From Caprimulgus europaeus (lineage: Eukaryota > Chordata > Aves > Caprimulgiformes > Caprimulgidae), in NCBI GenBank assembly GCA_907165065.1, contig OU015526.1:67169723-67233722 (forward strand): a DNA stretch of 64,000 bases. The letters run 5' to 3'. The notes under the pieces were generated by a model. The model saw only the letters and a list, made by a program, of their open reading frames with translations. It had not been told where the DNA came from and searched no databases. A program made the position numbers and the translations under genes. This document shows positions 27,685 through 39,738 of the stretch, piece by piece; positions within the stretch are counted from its first letter, which is position 1; each line of letters opens with the position of its first letter.

Positions 27685-28087
27685 TTTGACAGGCTGAGAG
27701 AGTTGGGGCTGTTCAGCCTGGAAAAGAGATGGCTCCAGCGAGATCTTATAGCGGCCTTCCAGTACCTGAAGGGGCTACAAGAAAGCTGGGGAGGGACTTT
27801 TTACAAGGGCAGGTAGTGATTGACCAAGGGGAAATGGCTTTAAGCTGAAAGAGGGTAGGTTTAGATTAGATATTAGGAAGAAATTCTTCACTGTGAGGGT
27901 GGTCAGACACTGGGACAGGTTGCCCAGAGAAGCTGTGGCTGCCCCCTCCCTGGAAGTGTTCAAGGCCAGGCTGGATGAGGCTTTGAGCAACCTGGTCTAG
28001 TGGAAGGTGTCCCTGCTGATGGCAGGGGGGTTGGAACTGGGTGATCTTTAAGGTCCCTTCCAACCCAAACCATTTGATGTTTCTATA
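27685..28087 (+). mobile_element. CR1 LINE, 3' end fragment
   Basis: Reads aggctgagagagttggggct, gttcagcctggaaaagag, attaggaagaaattcttcac, gggacaggttgcccagagaa, then a tail with aggtcccttccaaccc. It carries the agcaacctggtctagtggaa 3' variant, a different subfamily from the copies at 1878 and 30495. Confidence 0.93.
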
Positions 28088-30320
28088 AGGTTACTCTTTC
28101 AGACCTAGGCTGAGAATCAAGATCTCGGCATCCTGCCTTTTTAAGGTAAACTGATAGTCCAGCCAGGGATGTGTTACACTTCCTTTCAGCAAAAGCAGAC
28201 TACTCTTGGCAAAAGCTGCACTTAGTACTTTAAGTGAATGCTGCAGTATTTCTGTTCAGTAGTCTTGAGATACCATTGTGGTATTTAAATATTTGTGTGG
28301 TCTGCCTTGCTTCCAACATAGGTGTGGTATTCATTTATTGAAAGAGGAGAAGAAATGTGGCGTGTGTGAAAACCTGCAGGTATTAAAAGAAACAAAGTAG
28401 TGTACTGCAGTAGTCGACCTAGGGTATCACACTATATTCATTTCAAATATCTCAGGTTCTTTGTGAGCTTCTGTGGGGACTTAAATTGAGATTATAATGG
28501 GAACTTATATAAATTTATTCCAGCATTGCAAAAAAAAACCCAACAACAACAACAAACCCCCGCACAACACTGAAGATAAAATTTTTAATTAAATTCTTTA
28601 TCTTTGATTGAAAATGTAACTTCCAAAGGAAGATTAACATAGCATCATGAGTAACCACAGGATGATTTCATCACAACTAATTTGAACATGAAATGCATCA
28701 GCATATAGAATTCAGTCAGCTTTGTGAATTAAAAGCCTCTGATGTCTGTATTAGAAATATCCTGCGGATATAATTTACGTATCAAAGCTTCCATTCTACT
28801 TTTGTTACAGCATATGGTGGTTAGCTGTGCCGGCGCTTTATATTTTAGAGTGGCAGGGGCTTATTGATATTCTCAACCATTTTGCACTGCTGAGGTAGCA
28901 ACTGAGAATTACTTTTTCTAGTGTGTGGGAAAGGAGAGAGACAACCTTTAACCTTTTTGAACTCTTTTTACCTTGCATATTGGCATAGGCAGGAAAAATC
29001 AGTGATCCTCTAGAAAAAGAGAGGCTTTCATCCTGGACATTACCCGTATGCTTTGTACTTATTTTTATTTAAATCCTGAGAGTGATTTTTTTACCCTATT
29101 CAACATGATTTTATGCTTATAACTCTCATTAATGAAAATAAAGCAAGCCATAGAATATCAGTCTTCCTGTTACTTTTAATGTTTGGTAAAATAAAACAAT
29201 AAAGCCTTATTAAGGAAAAAAAAAAGAAAAGAACAAGTGAAAAAGCTGTAAAACCAAAGTGTTTTCTCTGTACCCTTGGAAATGTATTTGTTTTATTTTG
29301 TTATTTTATATTTTAAAAGCCTTCCCTTTAAACTGCAGTCTTTTGAAAGACAAGAGTCAACTCCAGTAACTGCTTATTCTTTTTTTTGGTGACTCAATTA
29401 ATTATTTCTGGCTTTACATAAACCCAGGTTTCTGTATAAAAGGTTATGATTAAAGTGACAATCAAGTATGCTTTAAAATTTGAGGGACATCAGTAAGACA
29501 TTTTTAACAAGAAATTTGTTTTCATATTTAAAACAGCTGAAATATCAATGTACTTGCAGAGAAAAGAGGGAATCGCTATTTTTAAACTGGAAAACTTGGC
29601 AAATTTCCCATTATTTTGTAGTAATACTTAACAGAAGAAGTTATTTCAAGGTGGTGGAACTAAGAAGTATACCTAAGTATTCTTCTGACTTTAGATGGAT
29701 TGGAGTAGCAGAGACTTTCCAGTGCTGTGGGGGATCTCTCAGCTTCTTTGAGCTGTTTCCTTATTTGACAGCAGTTCTGTTGGAGCAGGGCGGGTGAATT
29801 CTTTGTGAGCTGCAGAAGTCCTACGTGACCATAACTTTCTGTGGTGGCTTCTGAGGGAGAAAGTCTTACCGAGTTCACGCTTCATTAAAAGAGTTGTTGG
29901 TGAGCAAGAGTCCTGCTCAAAAAAGTCCCTATGAACAAACAAGTTTGCTTTCCACTATCTGCTTCCTCAGCTCTTGCCTCCAGTTGAGTCTGATACTGAA
30001 ATAAGGAAAAGAAGCAAGGTGGGCGAGCTGCTGGAAGGGCTGCCAAAGACCTGCTAGGGAGGTATCTCCACTTAAGAAGGTGCCTGAAGCAGTGTAACCA
30101 CTGGACCACATCAACTTTCTGTAATGTCAATATGAGTGATGTTTATTTCTGGCCACTCTGTGTGTCAAGGGGTGGGGAGTAAAGGGAAGTTAGAACATGG
30201 TTTTACATTGTGGAAGTTGGGCAGTTTCTAGACTACAAAACTTTCCTTCAAAATGTGTGTATAGCAACAGTATTGGCCAAGTGGGTGTGAGTTTGTATAG
30301 TCCTAAGTGCTCCATCCACC

Positions 30321-30350
30321 TGCTGTGGAGCAAATGCTGTGGAGCAAATG
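30321..30350. repeat. 15-bp tandem repeat, two perfect copies
   Basis: tgctgtggagcaaat occurs twice in a row. Confidence 0.95.
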
Positions 30351-30494
30351 CAGAATTCTCTGCTGCAGAATCTGTTCCCACAGATTTCACCAATGATGCC
30401 TCAGTGTCAGCTTGCTTTTGCTGCATTATCCAAGTGCCAGTTGTGTTATCCAAGCGTCAGTGCTAACATTTAGAGACCACTCCGTGCATTGGGT

Positions 30495-30990
30495 CTCTGA
30501 CTGCGAGAAGGACATGGAGGTGCTGGAGCATGGCCAGAGAAGGGCAACAGAGCTGGGGAAGGATTTGGAGCATGAGTCGTATGAGGAGTGGCTGAGGGAA
30601 CTGGGATTGTTTAGCCTGGAGAAAAGGAGGCTGAGGAAAGACCTTACTGCTCTCTACAACTACCTGACAGGAAGGTGTAGAGAGGTGGGGATGGGTCTGT
30701 TCAACCAAGAAACAAGTGACAGGACAAGAGAAAATGGCCTCAAGTTGCACCAAGGGAAGGTGCTGGGAAGGGATTGGATATGAGGAAGAATTTTTTTCCC
30801 GAAAGGGTTGTTGGCCACTGGAACAGGTTGCCCACGGCAGTGGTTGAGTCCCCATCCCTGGAGGGATTGAAGAGTCCTGCAGACATAGTGCTGAGGAATG
30901 TGGTTTAGTCGGGGACTTGTCAGTGTTGAGTTAATGATTGGACCCGATGATCCTAAAGGTCTTTTCCAATCCAGGCAATTCTGTGATTAG
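30495..30990 (+). mobile_element. CR1 LINE, 3' end fragment
   Basis: Reads gtgctggagcatggccagag, gaactgggattgtttagcct, gaaacaagtgacaggacaag, tggaacaggttgcccacggc, then ggtcttttccaatcc and attctgtgatt. The 123- and 130-residue ORFs overlapping it on opposite strands are remnants or antisense of CR1. Confidence 0.93.
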
Positions 30991-33900
30991 AATTAGTAAT
31001 ATCGGTGTTTCCCCCTGCCCTGCCCCCCCAAAGGCTGGTAGCTGTGACCATTCATTCACTTGCAACTGGACAGTTCAAAACTGAACTAACAGTGTGGAGC
31101 TATGAGAAGAAGCATTTTGATAGCTGGTTATGTGTTGCAGTTGTTGCTAGTTCTTAATGGCAAATACGAAGAGCATGTCTGAGTTCACACATTTTTAGAT
31201 TGCTCTTGTAGTAATGTAAGTAGACTATACTATTCACAGTACTCTTGCTTTTAAGCACTCTGCTAGGTTCCAGGAAACAAATGAGATATCTTGGGAAAAG
31301 CTGAGGACAAAGCTTTGTAAAATATTGATTTAGGTAGTGATTTCAATTAGATATATACAGATCTACTGTCATGACAAACACTATCAGGTTATTGTAGGTT
31401 GTATCAATATCCACTGTCTGAGCTCAGAATCTTTCTCTTTCTTTCTGTTTTTTGAGTTTCTGGAAGCTATCAAAAGGTCCTACGTTGGTTCCTTTAGCTA
31501 TATAGACATTCTTCAGTTCCAGAAGAAGACATAAGGATAGAACTATGTGCCCTTTTGCAAAACATTCAACTTACTAGCCCTAAATTAAATGTTTTGCAAA
31601 GAAAACCATTGTGTTTAACTCTTTCCTGGGTTTATGCCACTGAACTTGAAACCCCACTGGGGATGTCCAGCACTAAGATGAAAATTTAATGTTCTCCTAT
31701 TGCAGATTCCCAAGTAGATAGAAAATTTTGTAAGTATTGTATGTTTTTACATCTTAACGTGTCTTCTTATTAAAAAATTGTATCATAACAGTAAAGCTAG
31801 GAGTGCATACCAAATCAAGAACTGGTCTCACTGAAGTCAATAGAAAATGTTCTCAAAAGATCCGGGTTTTTTTTCTAAAACCAGCTCATGGTAACTCATG
31901 TCAGCAACAGCAACACAGAACAATGGATGCTTGTGTACTTCTATTTTCTACAGTAACTCCTTAATTGTAAAGTATAAAGTGCTTTTGTCCATCCATGAAG
32001 TACTGTCTCTAGTATGTTTCAGTACAAAGGCCTTCATTACATTTGTGGGTCTCGGTTTTATTTTCAGTAAGACTCATTTAAACTAAGTTTTGTCTCCCTA
32101 CTGAAACTCAGACTTATCTGAGCTTGTTAGTGTTTACTGTATGCAGCTGATGTAAAATAATAGTCAACACAAAAATCAGGGAGAGAAGAGCAAAGAGATT
32201 ATGATCTTTATTATGTAAATAATCCTGTCTGCTCCTTTATTGCAACAGACATTTTTGCCAATGTACATGTTGGACATTGTGTTTCTTTTAGTATATGAAC
32301 TTGTACCTAAACATTACATGCACTGGAGCAGTGTGGGGGACATATAACTTACCAACTGTTGGATCTGCAGAAGAAAACTTTTTACATTTGCAGTGATGAA
32401 TATTTTTCAGATATTTTCATATGCTTTTCAAATTTTAACTTAGCTGTCAGAGTACTCTAAAGATCTAAATATAGCAGACTGTAGTGTTTTGAAGTGATAG
32501 TTTAGAATGAATTTCCACATCTCAAAACTGGCACCTGTTAGAGCAGAATACGGTGAATTATGCCCACTCTTAGTGCATTTCACTATCCATTTCTGGTTCC
32601 ATGCATATTAAGGGTGATTCAGTATGCTTTTTGTGCTTGGCAGTCTGATTTCCGCAGCTAAGAGGTAAATATAAATAGCATGATTTCAATTGCAAAACAT
32701 TGATTTCCTCCCAAAGCAGATGTGATGGGGTTGTGTTTTTTTGTATCTAGCTAATGGTAGGATATTTCAGGACAAGATTGCAGTTCCTATTTACATTTAA
32801 AAATAAAAAGCAAAAAGAAAAGAACACCTTGATGTATTTGTATTTTGGTAGTTAAGTGTTGGCTTGTTTGTCTGACAGTCTTTCCTTAGCTAAGGTGTCT
32901 TGCATATACAAACTGCTTTTGAAATTGTTTATGCTTTTAAAGGCCAAATGGTACAAGGAGGTGTTTCGCAAGCCTGATTTTATTTATTTATTTATTTTTA
33001 ATTAGAGTGACTGCTGGTTAGTTTTGGTCTTGATGCTGGTTGGCTACCTTTACTTTTACTTTTTCCCCCGTAGTTCCAAAATACTGGGAAATCAAAACCA
33101 ACTTCTGAATCATTAGGGTCAGTGACAAAAGGGAGTAGATAACTCTGCTGTTGCAGATCTTACTGGAGAAAAGTTATTAGCTCTTCTAATTACCAGTCTT
33201 CTTGAAGGTTCCTGCCCTTATGGCTCAGATACAGTAGCAGGTCACACAAGAGCTTACAGCTGAAACTTCTATGTCTCTAAAATAATCCTTGACAAACAGT
33301 AAAACTCAACTTGTTCAGGTTTGGACACTCAAGACAAGTATGTAATTTGTGTGTAAACAAGGATCTGAGAAACATCTGCACCTTCCTCAGAATTTGAATG
33401 TTCTTTTCTCAAAAACTGAATACCTTGTTTTCCTACTGAGCCAGGGCTAGAGGCAAGAGTTTGAATCCTTATTAGCACTTCTCAAATTGCCTGTGAAGCC
33501 TGAAAGGTGTTCCCTCACTTTCTGCCATTCTTCCCAGTCTTTCCTCATGAGTTCTGTAGTCCAACTGGTATGTGAAATGTTATCCACCATTCTTAGCAGC
33601 AGCTGTGGCCACAGTTAGGTTTCCTTAGATCCACCCCCAGACAAAAAAAGTGTCCCACCTCTGCAGGGATTTGTGCCAGCACAGTTTTCAGAGGCTTCCA
33701 GACTTGAGTTTTGCATCTTTTGTTCCCCCCATAGCAATACAAGCAGAGTTAATTGTAAGTGGCAGATGCTCGGTTTATGAAGTCCAAGCAGGTTTAGAAT
33801 AACGTGTGTGGGTAAGTGCCCAGGGTTAGATACTCAAGTTAATAAAAGGGATTTTCACTTCACTTTCTATTGAAAAACTTTTCTATGTTATTTGAAAACA

Positions 33901-34879
33901 TTTAAGTGTTCTGTTTCATCCAGTAATATGTTCTAAAGCTTATTTAGGTAAAAATGATTTTGATGTCCAACCAAATACTTCAGTCCTTATTAACACAATA
34001 TCACAAGTGTTTTATAGAGTTTAATGTTTCTAAATCAGTTGGTAACCTCTTTTAAAGAAGTATTGATTTTTCTTTCTTTTCCAGTTTGTTCTCAGTGTGT
34101 GTTGCACTAAATGTCACATTGAATTTGTGACTCTGAAGCTATCTATACCACAGAATTTTAAGTGCCTAAGAGGTGGTTTTTTTCTTCTGTGGTAATTTTA
34201 ATCAGATGACTGACTCTTGCTGCTTACCTGGGTTCCTTGGGAGCTTCAGCTGGTTTTTTTTTTTCCCCATTTTTTCTTTTGTTCTTAGCAAATTTGATCA
34301 TTAAACAATTAGACTTTAGGCAGAACAGCAAACAACGTGTGGATAGTAATGAGGTCAGAAGCTCCCACATACAACCTGTTGAGTCTTCACAGAGGAGTTA
34401 TGTCATGCTGAATTATCTGAACGTGTTGGTGAGCAGTATTCTGGCAAGGATGAATGAGAGGCTGAGCATAAAGGAGAGCTCTAATAGAGGAAATGATAGA
34501 CATTCATTCTGGTGACTCCCACTATCTGTCAGAACCATGTCTGCTGCCCTTGCTAAATCAAATTCTTGTTCAAGTTAGTAGCTCTGTAGCTACCTGCTAG
34601 GCTGCAGAGTCTGTGCTAGAAAGGATTTCTCATTTTGCTTTGATTCTGCCACCTAGTTTAGCAATATGTTAATTGCTTTTGGAATCATTCTGTGGGCAGA
34701 CTTAGTACTGCATTGAGTATGAAAGAGCAGGGTTTTGATTCAAGAGGTGGATGGATGCATGATTCCGTGACAATGAGAAGAAATGTGTGTGTGGTTTTAA
34801 TTGTGTGTGACATCAATATTTTAGTGCTCTCCCTTTTGAATCAGAGTTCATGAAAACCGTGTTTATTTTCTGAGTGCAG

Positions 34880-35104
34880 AGTTTCAGAGTGGAGAACCGG
34901 ATCTTTACCTTGAAGCTGCGTCAAAGCCAGACTGCGAATCTTGGGCTGTGGCACTGGGAGAGGCGAACTCGGAAGGTTTGCGGAATAAAATTCAACAGCT
35001 CCGGAGGCTCATCATGGAAATCAAAGAGGAGAGGTCATCAGATGAAGCGCGGCAGTTTGTCCCTTCAGCCCAAGCAGACAGTCTAGGAGAGCCACAGTTC
35101 ACGA
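34880..35104 (+). CDS. INPP4B: INPP4B exon with the canonical start codon; its 5' part is open and PH-like
   Basis: The acceptor ends gagtgcag at 34879 and the donor is gtaagt at 35105. The ATG at 35014 has A at -3 and G at +4, a favourable context, and opens with MEIKEE, which I recognise from mammalian INPP4B. From it come 30 codons plus one base, ending EPQFT. INPP4B removes the D4 phosphate of phosphatidylinositol 3,4-bisphosphate and so dampens PI3K/AKT signalling at membranes. The 134 bases upstream of the ATG carry no stop in that frame. They encode YLEAASKPDCESWAVALGEA with a Trp codon at 34942-34944, matching the last strand and C-terminal helix of a PH domain, then a basic Gln/Leu/Arg-rich helix leading into MEIKEE. 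So the exon may be coding throughout in a longer isoform, with ATG 35014 as an internal or alternative start. Confidence 0.93.
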
Positions 35105-36848
35105 GTAAGTGCATATACTCATTTTACTGAGTGGTAGGATAAGAATGGCCCGCTATCTGTAGCAGTACAGATAGTGTCACAGCACAGGGTACATAATGCT
35201 GTTTGACTTGTTGCTTGACAAAGTGCAGTTATAGAGGAAGCACACTGATGATTATCTTTAAATATCATTACCTGATAGATTTTGATTCATGCAGATAACC
35301 TTCAGGAAAACAAATGTGTGATTATTTTGTTTCTGACTTCTTCTCTCTAAACTGTTTTCTTCATAAGACTTAGAAATTGTTTACTTAAAAATATTCTTTT
35401 CCTCTTTTGTGTCTTAGATGCACATGTGGACTGCTGTTCAAAATATAGTCTGATAACTGATAATTGTATAAGGCTTTAAATTAGTATCACAGACTTGCTC
35501 TTTGTCATACAAAAGCACTCTGGAGATTTGAAAACACCTAGCCATATGTTAAGTCGTGTTTGGTGCACTGGAGTCTAGGCTCTGCATTTCAGTTTCCCAG
35601 TTACTTAAGTCTATATCCAGCATATTCATAAAGGTGTTTCTGATCAATATGCTGACTCTACTGCTGACAGAATTCTTGAAAAATTGTTATAACTCAATCT
35701 AAAAAAAAAAAATAAAAAAAAAAAAATAGATCTTTCTTATTTGCTATTTCTTACTGACCAAGGCCTTTCTAAGTTCTGCAGCTATAATTTCTCTTGCTCA
35801 GACTTGAATGATTAGCTATAGTTATGAGAACAGTGTGAAACTAGACCTATTCAGCAACATAAAGTTTTCATGGAGCAAGAACAGCTATAAATTCTGCTGG
35901 AGTTTTTTTGGTTGGTTTTTCTTGTTTTGTTTCATTTTTGTGTTTTGTTTTGTTTGTTTTTTTGTAAACAAAAATCTTGCATTCCAGTTCATATACCAAC
36001 TTGGTCCTTCCCATCTGACCAATTTCTTCCATACTGGCAAATACTTAATAATGCTCACTGGAGACAATACATACATGTCAACAAGAGAGAGTTTAATTTA
36101 TACAGGGTTCATTGATACTGTAGTTGCAATCCACTTACTTCCTGTAGAGAGTGAACAACTCAGTGTTATTTAATGATCCTTCCTACATTTCTCTTATTGC
36201 AGCTCTGTGGTTCCTCCTTTATCCTAGTGCAATAAGAAAACTTTGTCCTTTGCAGTAAAATATGCACTAGAACATAATTCCACAAGGGAGGGGATTAAAA
36301 TGTTCTTACTGTCTTGGCATGTGAGAAAGGGAAGTTGTGTACTATTTTCCAACAAAAAGAAGTTGGTTTTCTTGTTTTGCAATTTATATATAGATCAATA
36401 ACATGGTGATTAACCTGATCTATGTACTTTCACAGAACATGTTTTTTGTTTCCATTTTTAACGTGATGACCTACCTACTTAAAATGAGTCATTAGATTTA
36501 GTGTTTTTCCCATACATATAAAGTTAGTTGTTGTGATTGAAAGTCTTACAAGTACCCATCCATGAAAAGTTGTTTTTGGTTTTTTTTCTTAGTTTCCTTT
36601 CCCAGCAACATAAAGTTTCTATTAAAAAGAAAGAAGTCTTCATCAAAAGTAGTCTGTTTTTCAGGCAAGTATTTAATGCAAAAGTCTTTCAATGTAAGTT
36701 TGTAACATGAGATGTCACTCTTTTGACAATGGCAGGGAGCTAGAGGTATGAATTAGGCACATTAAAGTTTTACTGTATATTAAAAAGCTAGACATTGAAA
36801 TAAAATTATTTCTAATATTTTTTTTTTTCTTTTTCTTAACCTTAAAAG
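35105..36848 (+). other. INPP4B: INPP4B intron, 1.7 kb
   Basis: Between the start exon and the 45-bp exon, GT/AG borders. It holds an A-rich run at 35701-35727 and a T/G-rich tract at 35902-35964. Nothing else is recognisable. Confidence 0.9.
35701..35727. repeat. A-rich run
   Basis: Twelve A, one T, then thirteen A and a T. No CR1 or SINE sequence precedes it, so it is probably simple sequence. Confidence 0.9.
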
Positions 36849-36893
36849 GTATTCAGAGAATTGCAAATGAGCCAAAACTGGAGTTCAGTCTTG
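36849..36893 (+). CDS. INPP4B: INPP4B 45-bp coding exon
   Basis: A small exon between a long T-rich tract ending cttaaaag (acceptor AG 36847-36848) and the donor gtaaga at 36894. The preceding exon leaves one base, which makes a Ser codon here; the exon then reads IQRIANEPKLEFSL and leaves one base for an Ala codon in the next exon. NEPKLEF is close to the human INPP4B stretch NEPQLEF as I remember it, and the same segment in INPP4A also ends in a DEPILEF-like motif. This is canonical residues 31-45 and forms the lead-in to the C2 domain. At 45 bp it is easily missed by gene finders; skipping it would keep the frame, since 45 is a multiple of three. Confidence 0.92.
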
Positions 36894-37137
36894 GTAAGAT
36901 ACAGTTTTGACTACTTGGAATTGCAATGGCCTGTGCATGTGAAGAGTTTATATATGCAGTGTTATATTGTATAACATGATACCTGTTTAAAAAAAAAAAT
37001 AGAACAACCCTGGTTCCTTTAGGTAGGAGCTGTGCCTGTGCATGTCTTTGAAATAATAAGTGAAATAATTGTTTGCTGTAGAAGCAACAAATACAATAAT
37101 TCCATACCAGAAATCAGAATAACTAGGTTTAATTGAT

Positions 37138-37198
37138 TAACAGTTGGACTTGATGATCTTAAGGGTCTTTCCAAACTAAATGATTCTATGATTATTCC
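37138..37198 (+). mobile_element. CR1 LINE, very short 3' tail
   Basis: Only the tail remains: cagttggacttgatgatctt, agggtctttccaaacta, attctatgattatt. Confidence 0.8.
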
Positions 37199-39257
37199 CA
37201 GCTCCTGTATATGGTAAAATAACACAGTTGCAAATAGTGTATCTTTTGAAATACCTGATGATATATGCTGCATACATGCTGAAATGACTAAAGCTTGTCC
37301 AATTTGTTATGACTTTTGCATTCATCTAACCTGCTAATATGCATCTCATGTTGTATAGCTGTATACTGAGAAACTTTTACTCAGTGCTATTCAATATATG
37401 TTGTATTTACTCTGATAGAAACACTTTAAAACACCTATTGCAAAAGTGTGTGTCTATGTGAGAGAGAGGGTGAGGGAAATAGATACATTCATAACCAGGG
37501 TTTGTATAAAAATCAGTCAACTCCACTATTTAGAGAATTTAAATTATCTACAAACAACTCCCCCAAGACAACCAACAAGATGGCATCACTGCCATGCCTG
37601 CAGGTTCTCACCCTGCTCATTCCATCATGGTAGCCTGTTTTTTGGCCCTGTCCTTTGAACTGGGTTGCACTTGGCTCGTGTGCTCTGGTAACTATGCTGA
37701 TTTAAAAGATGGTACCCTAAAGTTCTGTCTGATACAATAATTTTTAGATTTTCTTAAATTATCTGGGTAGCTTTGCCTGTATGCCTTTTAAAAACTAGAC
37801 AGTTATGGCTTTAAAAAGACTTTGCTGAGTATTTTTTTTTTCTGTAGGGACTATTTCTGCTGAAATTGTTAAATATTGGCATGGAAGAAAGGCCTAGTTC
37901 TCTGCTGGGGAATTACCATGCTATAATGATTGTTAAGAGTGATTTTAACTTGACTGTGACTTTCTGTATGTATTTTATAGGTGATGTGAGTAGTATTTGG
38001 GCATGGCTAGTAATTGCTGTGCTCCAGTGATAACAAACTCCCAGAAGGACCCTGGTGTGGTGTAGGAGAGGGAGGAAGGAAGGTGCTACAGGTGGTTTAG
38101 ATGAGCTGTCCTTCAGGAGAAGCTGCTTTCAGTGATAGATGTGGCCCAGCAGGCAGAAATGTGAAAACGATGTAGAGCTGTTTCCAGGCTTGTTTGGGCT
38201 CATGCTGGGTGGACTCATGGTGTCAGTATTTGTGTTTTGCATTGGGTTGTTTTGGGTAGGGATTTATGTTCTGTGGTTTGTTCTGCAGCATTATTGATTG
38301 AGTCATTGCAGCTCTGTGAGTGATCTGATACACAGGCTTCTGCTGCTGCTCAGGTAACAAGAGTAACAGCTTAAAGCTCTTGGTTTTGACTGGTATTCCT
38401 GGCCAATGTTGTAAGTCAGGGATATTTGGCAGAGTAAGCAGCTATGTAAACCTGAGTCTTAGTGTCTTGATCCTAAGGTAATACTAAATATTTAAGCATA
38501 ACACAGATGCATTAGGGGAATCCACCTTCAGTGACTGAGCAGTCCATGGAAGACTTCAATTTTACCATAAGTTATCTTTCTTACTGGGATATCAACATAC
38601 CCATGACAACACTTCCTACCTTCAGCCACCCCACTCACCACCACTGTGCTACTTGTATGTGTGCAAATGTACATGGATGCAGCAAACACCTCTTGCTGAT
38701 GAATGAGATGGCAGAGATTTAGCTGGAAAAGATGCACGTGCTGTTTGGCCCAACCAGCCAGTTAAAATACCTTTTGCAAGGTCAGCCAGTCAAGCTACCT
38801 TCTGTGCTGGTCACCTGGTTATTGATAGGGCTGGAAGGAACTCTCACCCTGACAGCCTGGTCTGTGTATCTGGGATACACACACTGCCTTGCTGTGCCAG
38901 CTGAGCCAGATAGCCTGTCAGCAGCCCAGGGGTAGCAAAGGGCTCTGGTTGACTGACCTTGCCTTTTGAAGGCTTGGCTTATGTTGAATTAAAGACTTGA
39001 CATTATCTGTAGCTAACCAAGGACCTCTAAGAGCTCTCTGTGGGACAAACCAAAGCATGGTAAGTAGGGATGAGAGAGATTTGCTGCAAGCAAGCACACT
39101 GCTGCAATGCATGCCTAGCTTCAGTAACCAAATCTTAGGGCAGCAAATCTTAGGGCTCTGCAGAGATGTTTCAACTTGATTAGACTGGTCTTTGGCATTT
39201 AGAATTTGGAAGGTGAATCTAACAGTTAATAACCTACAAAGCTGGTCTCTAGACATG

Positions 39258-39738
39258 AGTGAATGGCTTATATCAAGAAAGACAGGGATCTTCTGGAGAG
39301 TCCAGTGGAGGCCACAAAGATGATGAGGGGACTGGAGCATCTCCTGTATGAGGAGAGGCTGAGAGAGCTGGGACTCTTCAGCCTGGAGAAGAGCAGGCTG
39401 AGAGGGGATCTGATCAATGTCTATAAACACCTGAAGTGCGGGGGCCAAATGGATGGGGCCAGGCTTCGTTCAGTAGTACCCAGTGACAGGACATGGGCAC
39501 AAACTGGAACACCAACAGTTCCACACAAACCTAAGGAAAAACTTCTTTACTGTGAGGGTGCCAGAGCCCTGGGACAGGCTGCCCAGAGAGGCTGTGGAGT
39601 CTCCTTCTCTGGAGATGTTCGAAACCCACCTGGGCACTTTCCTGTGCAACCTGGTGTAGGGAACCTGCTTTGGCAGGGGGGTTGGACTGGATGATCCCCT
39701 GAGGTCCCTTCCAACCCCCACCATTCTGTGATTCTGGG
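39258..39738 (+). mobile_element. CR1 LINE, 3' end fragment
   Basis: Reads gaggagaggctgagagagct, gggactcttcagcctggaga, acctaaggaaaaacttcttt, gggacaggctgcccagagag, and ends gaggtcccttccaaccccca, then attctgtgattctggga. It has the gcaggggggttggactggat variant also seen in the copies at 42892, 44468 and 47435. Confidence 0.95.

Larger units (their letters stand above)
23037..34879 (+). other. INPP4B: INPP4B intron, 11.8 kb
   Basis: It begins gtaagt and ends gtgcag. It contains a (TA)n array, three sense-strand CR1 fragments and an old LTR copy, listed separately. The rest (24731-26239, 26925-27684, 28088-30494 and 30991-34879) shows no gene. Around 31820-31850 a short stretch, cactgaagtcaatagaaaa, resembles the tgaagtcaatgg motif seen in very old amniote repeats; it is too short to name. 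Confidence 0.75.

Noticed and set aside
29480..29797. 105-residue ORF on the + strand
   Set aside because: Composition is ordinary for translated intron, with no motif and no promoter or splice context.
30412..30855. ORFs of 123 and 130 residues on opposite strands
   Set aside because: Both lie largely within a CR1 fragment; one is a CR1 ORF2 relic and the other its antisense.
38918..39448. 176-residue minus-strand ORF
   Set aside because: Its N-terminal part is the antisense of a CR1 fragment and the rest has no recognisable content.
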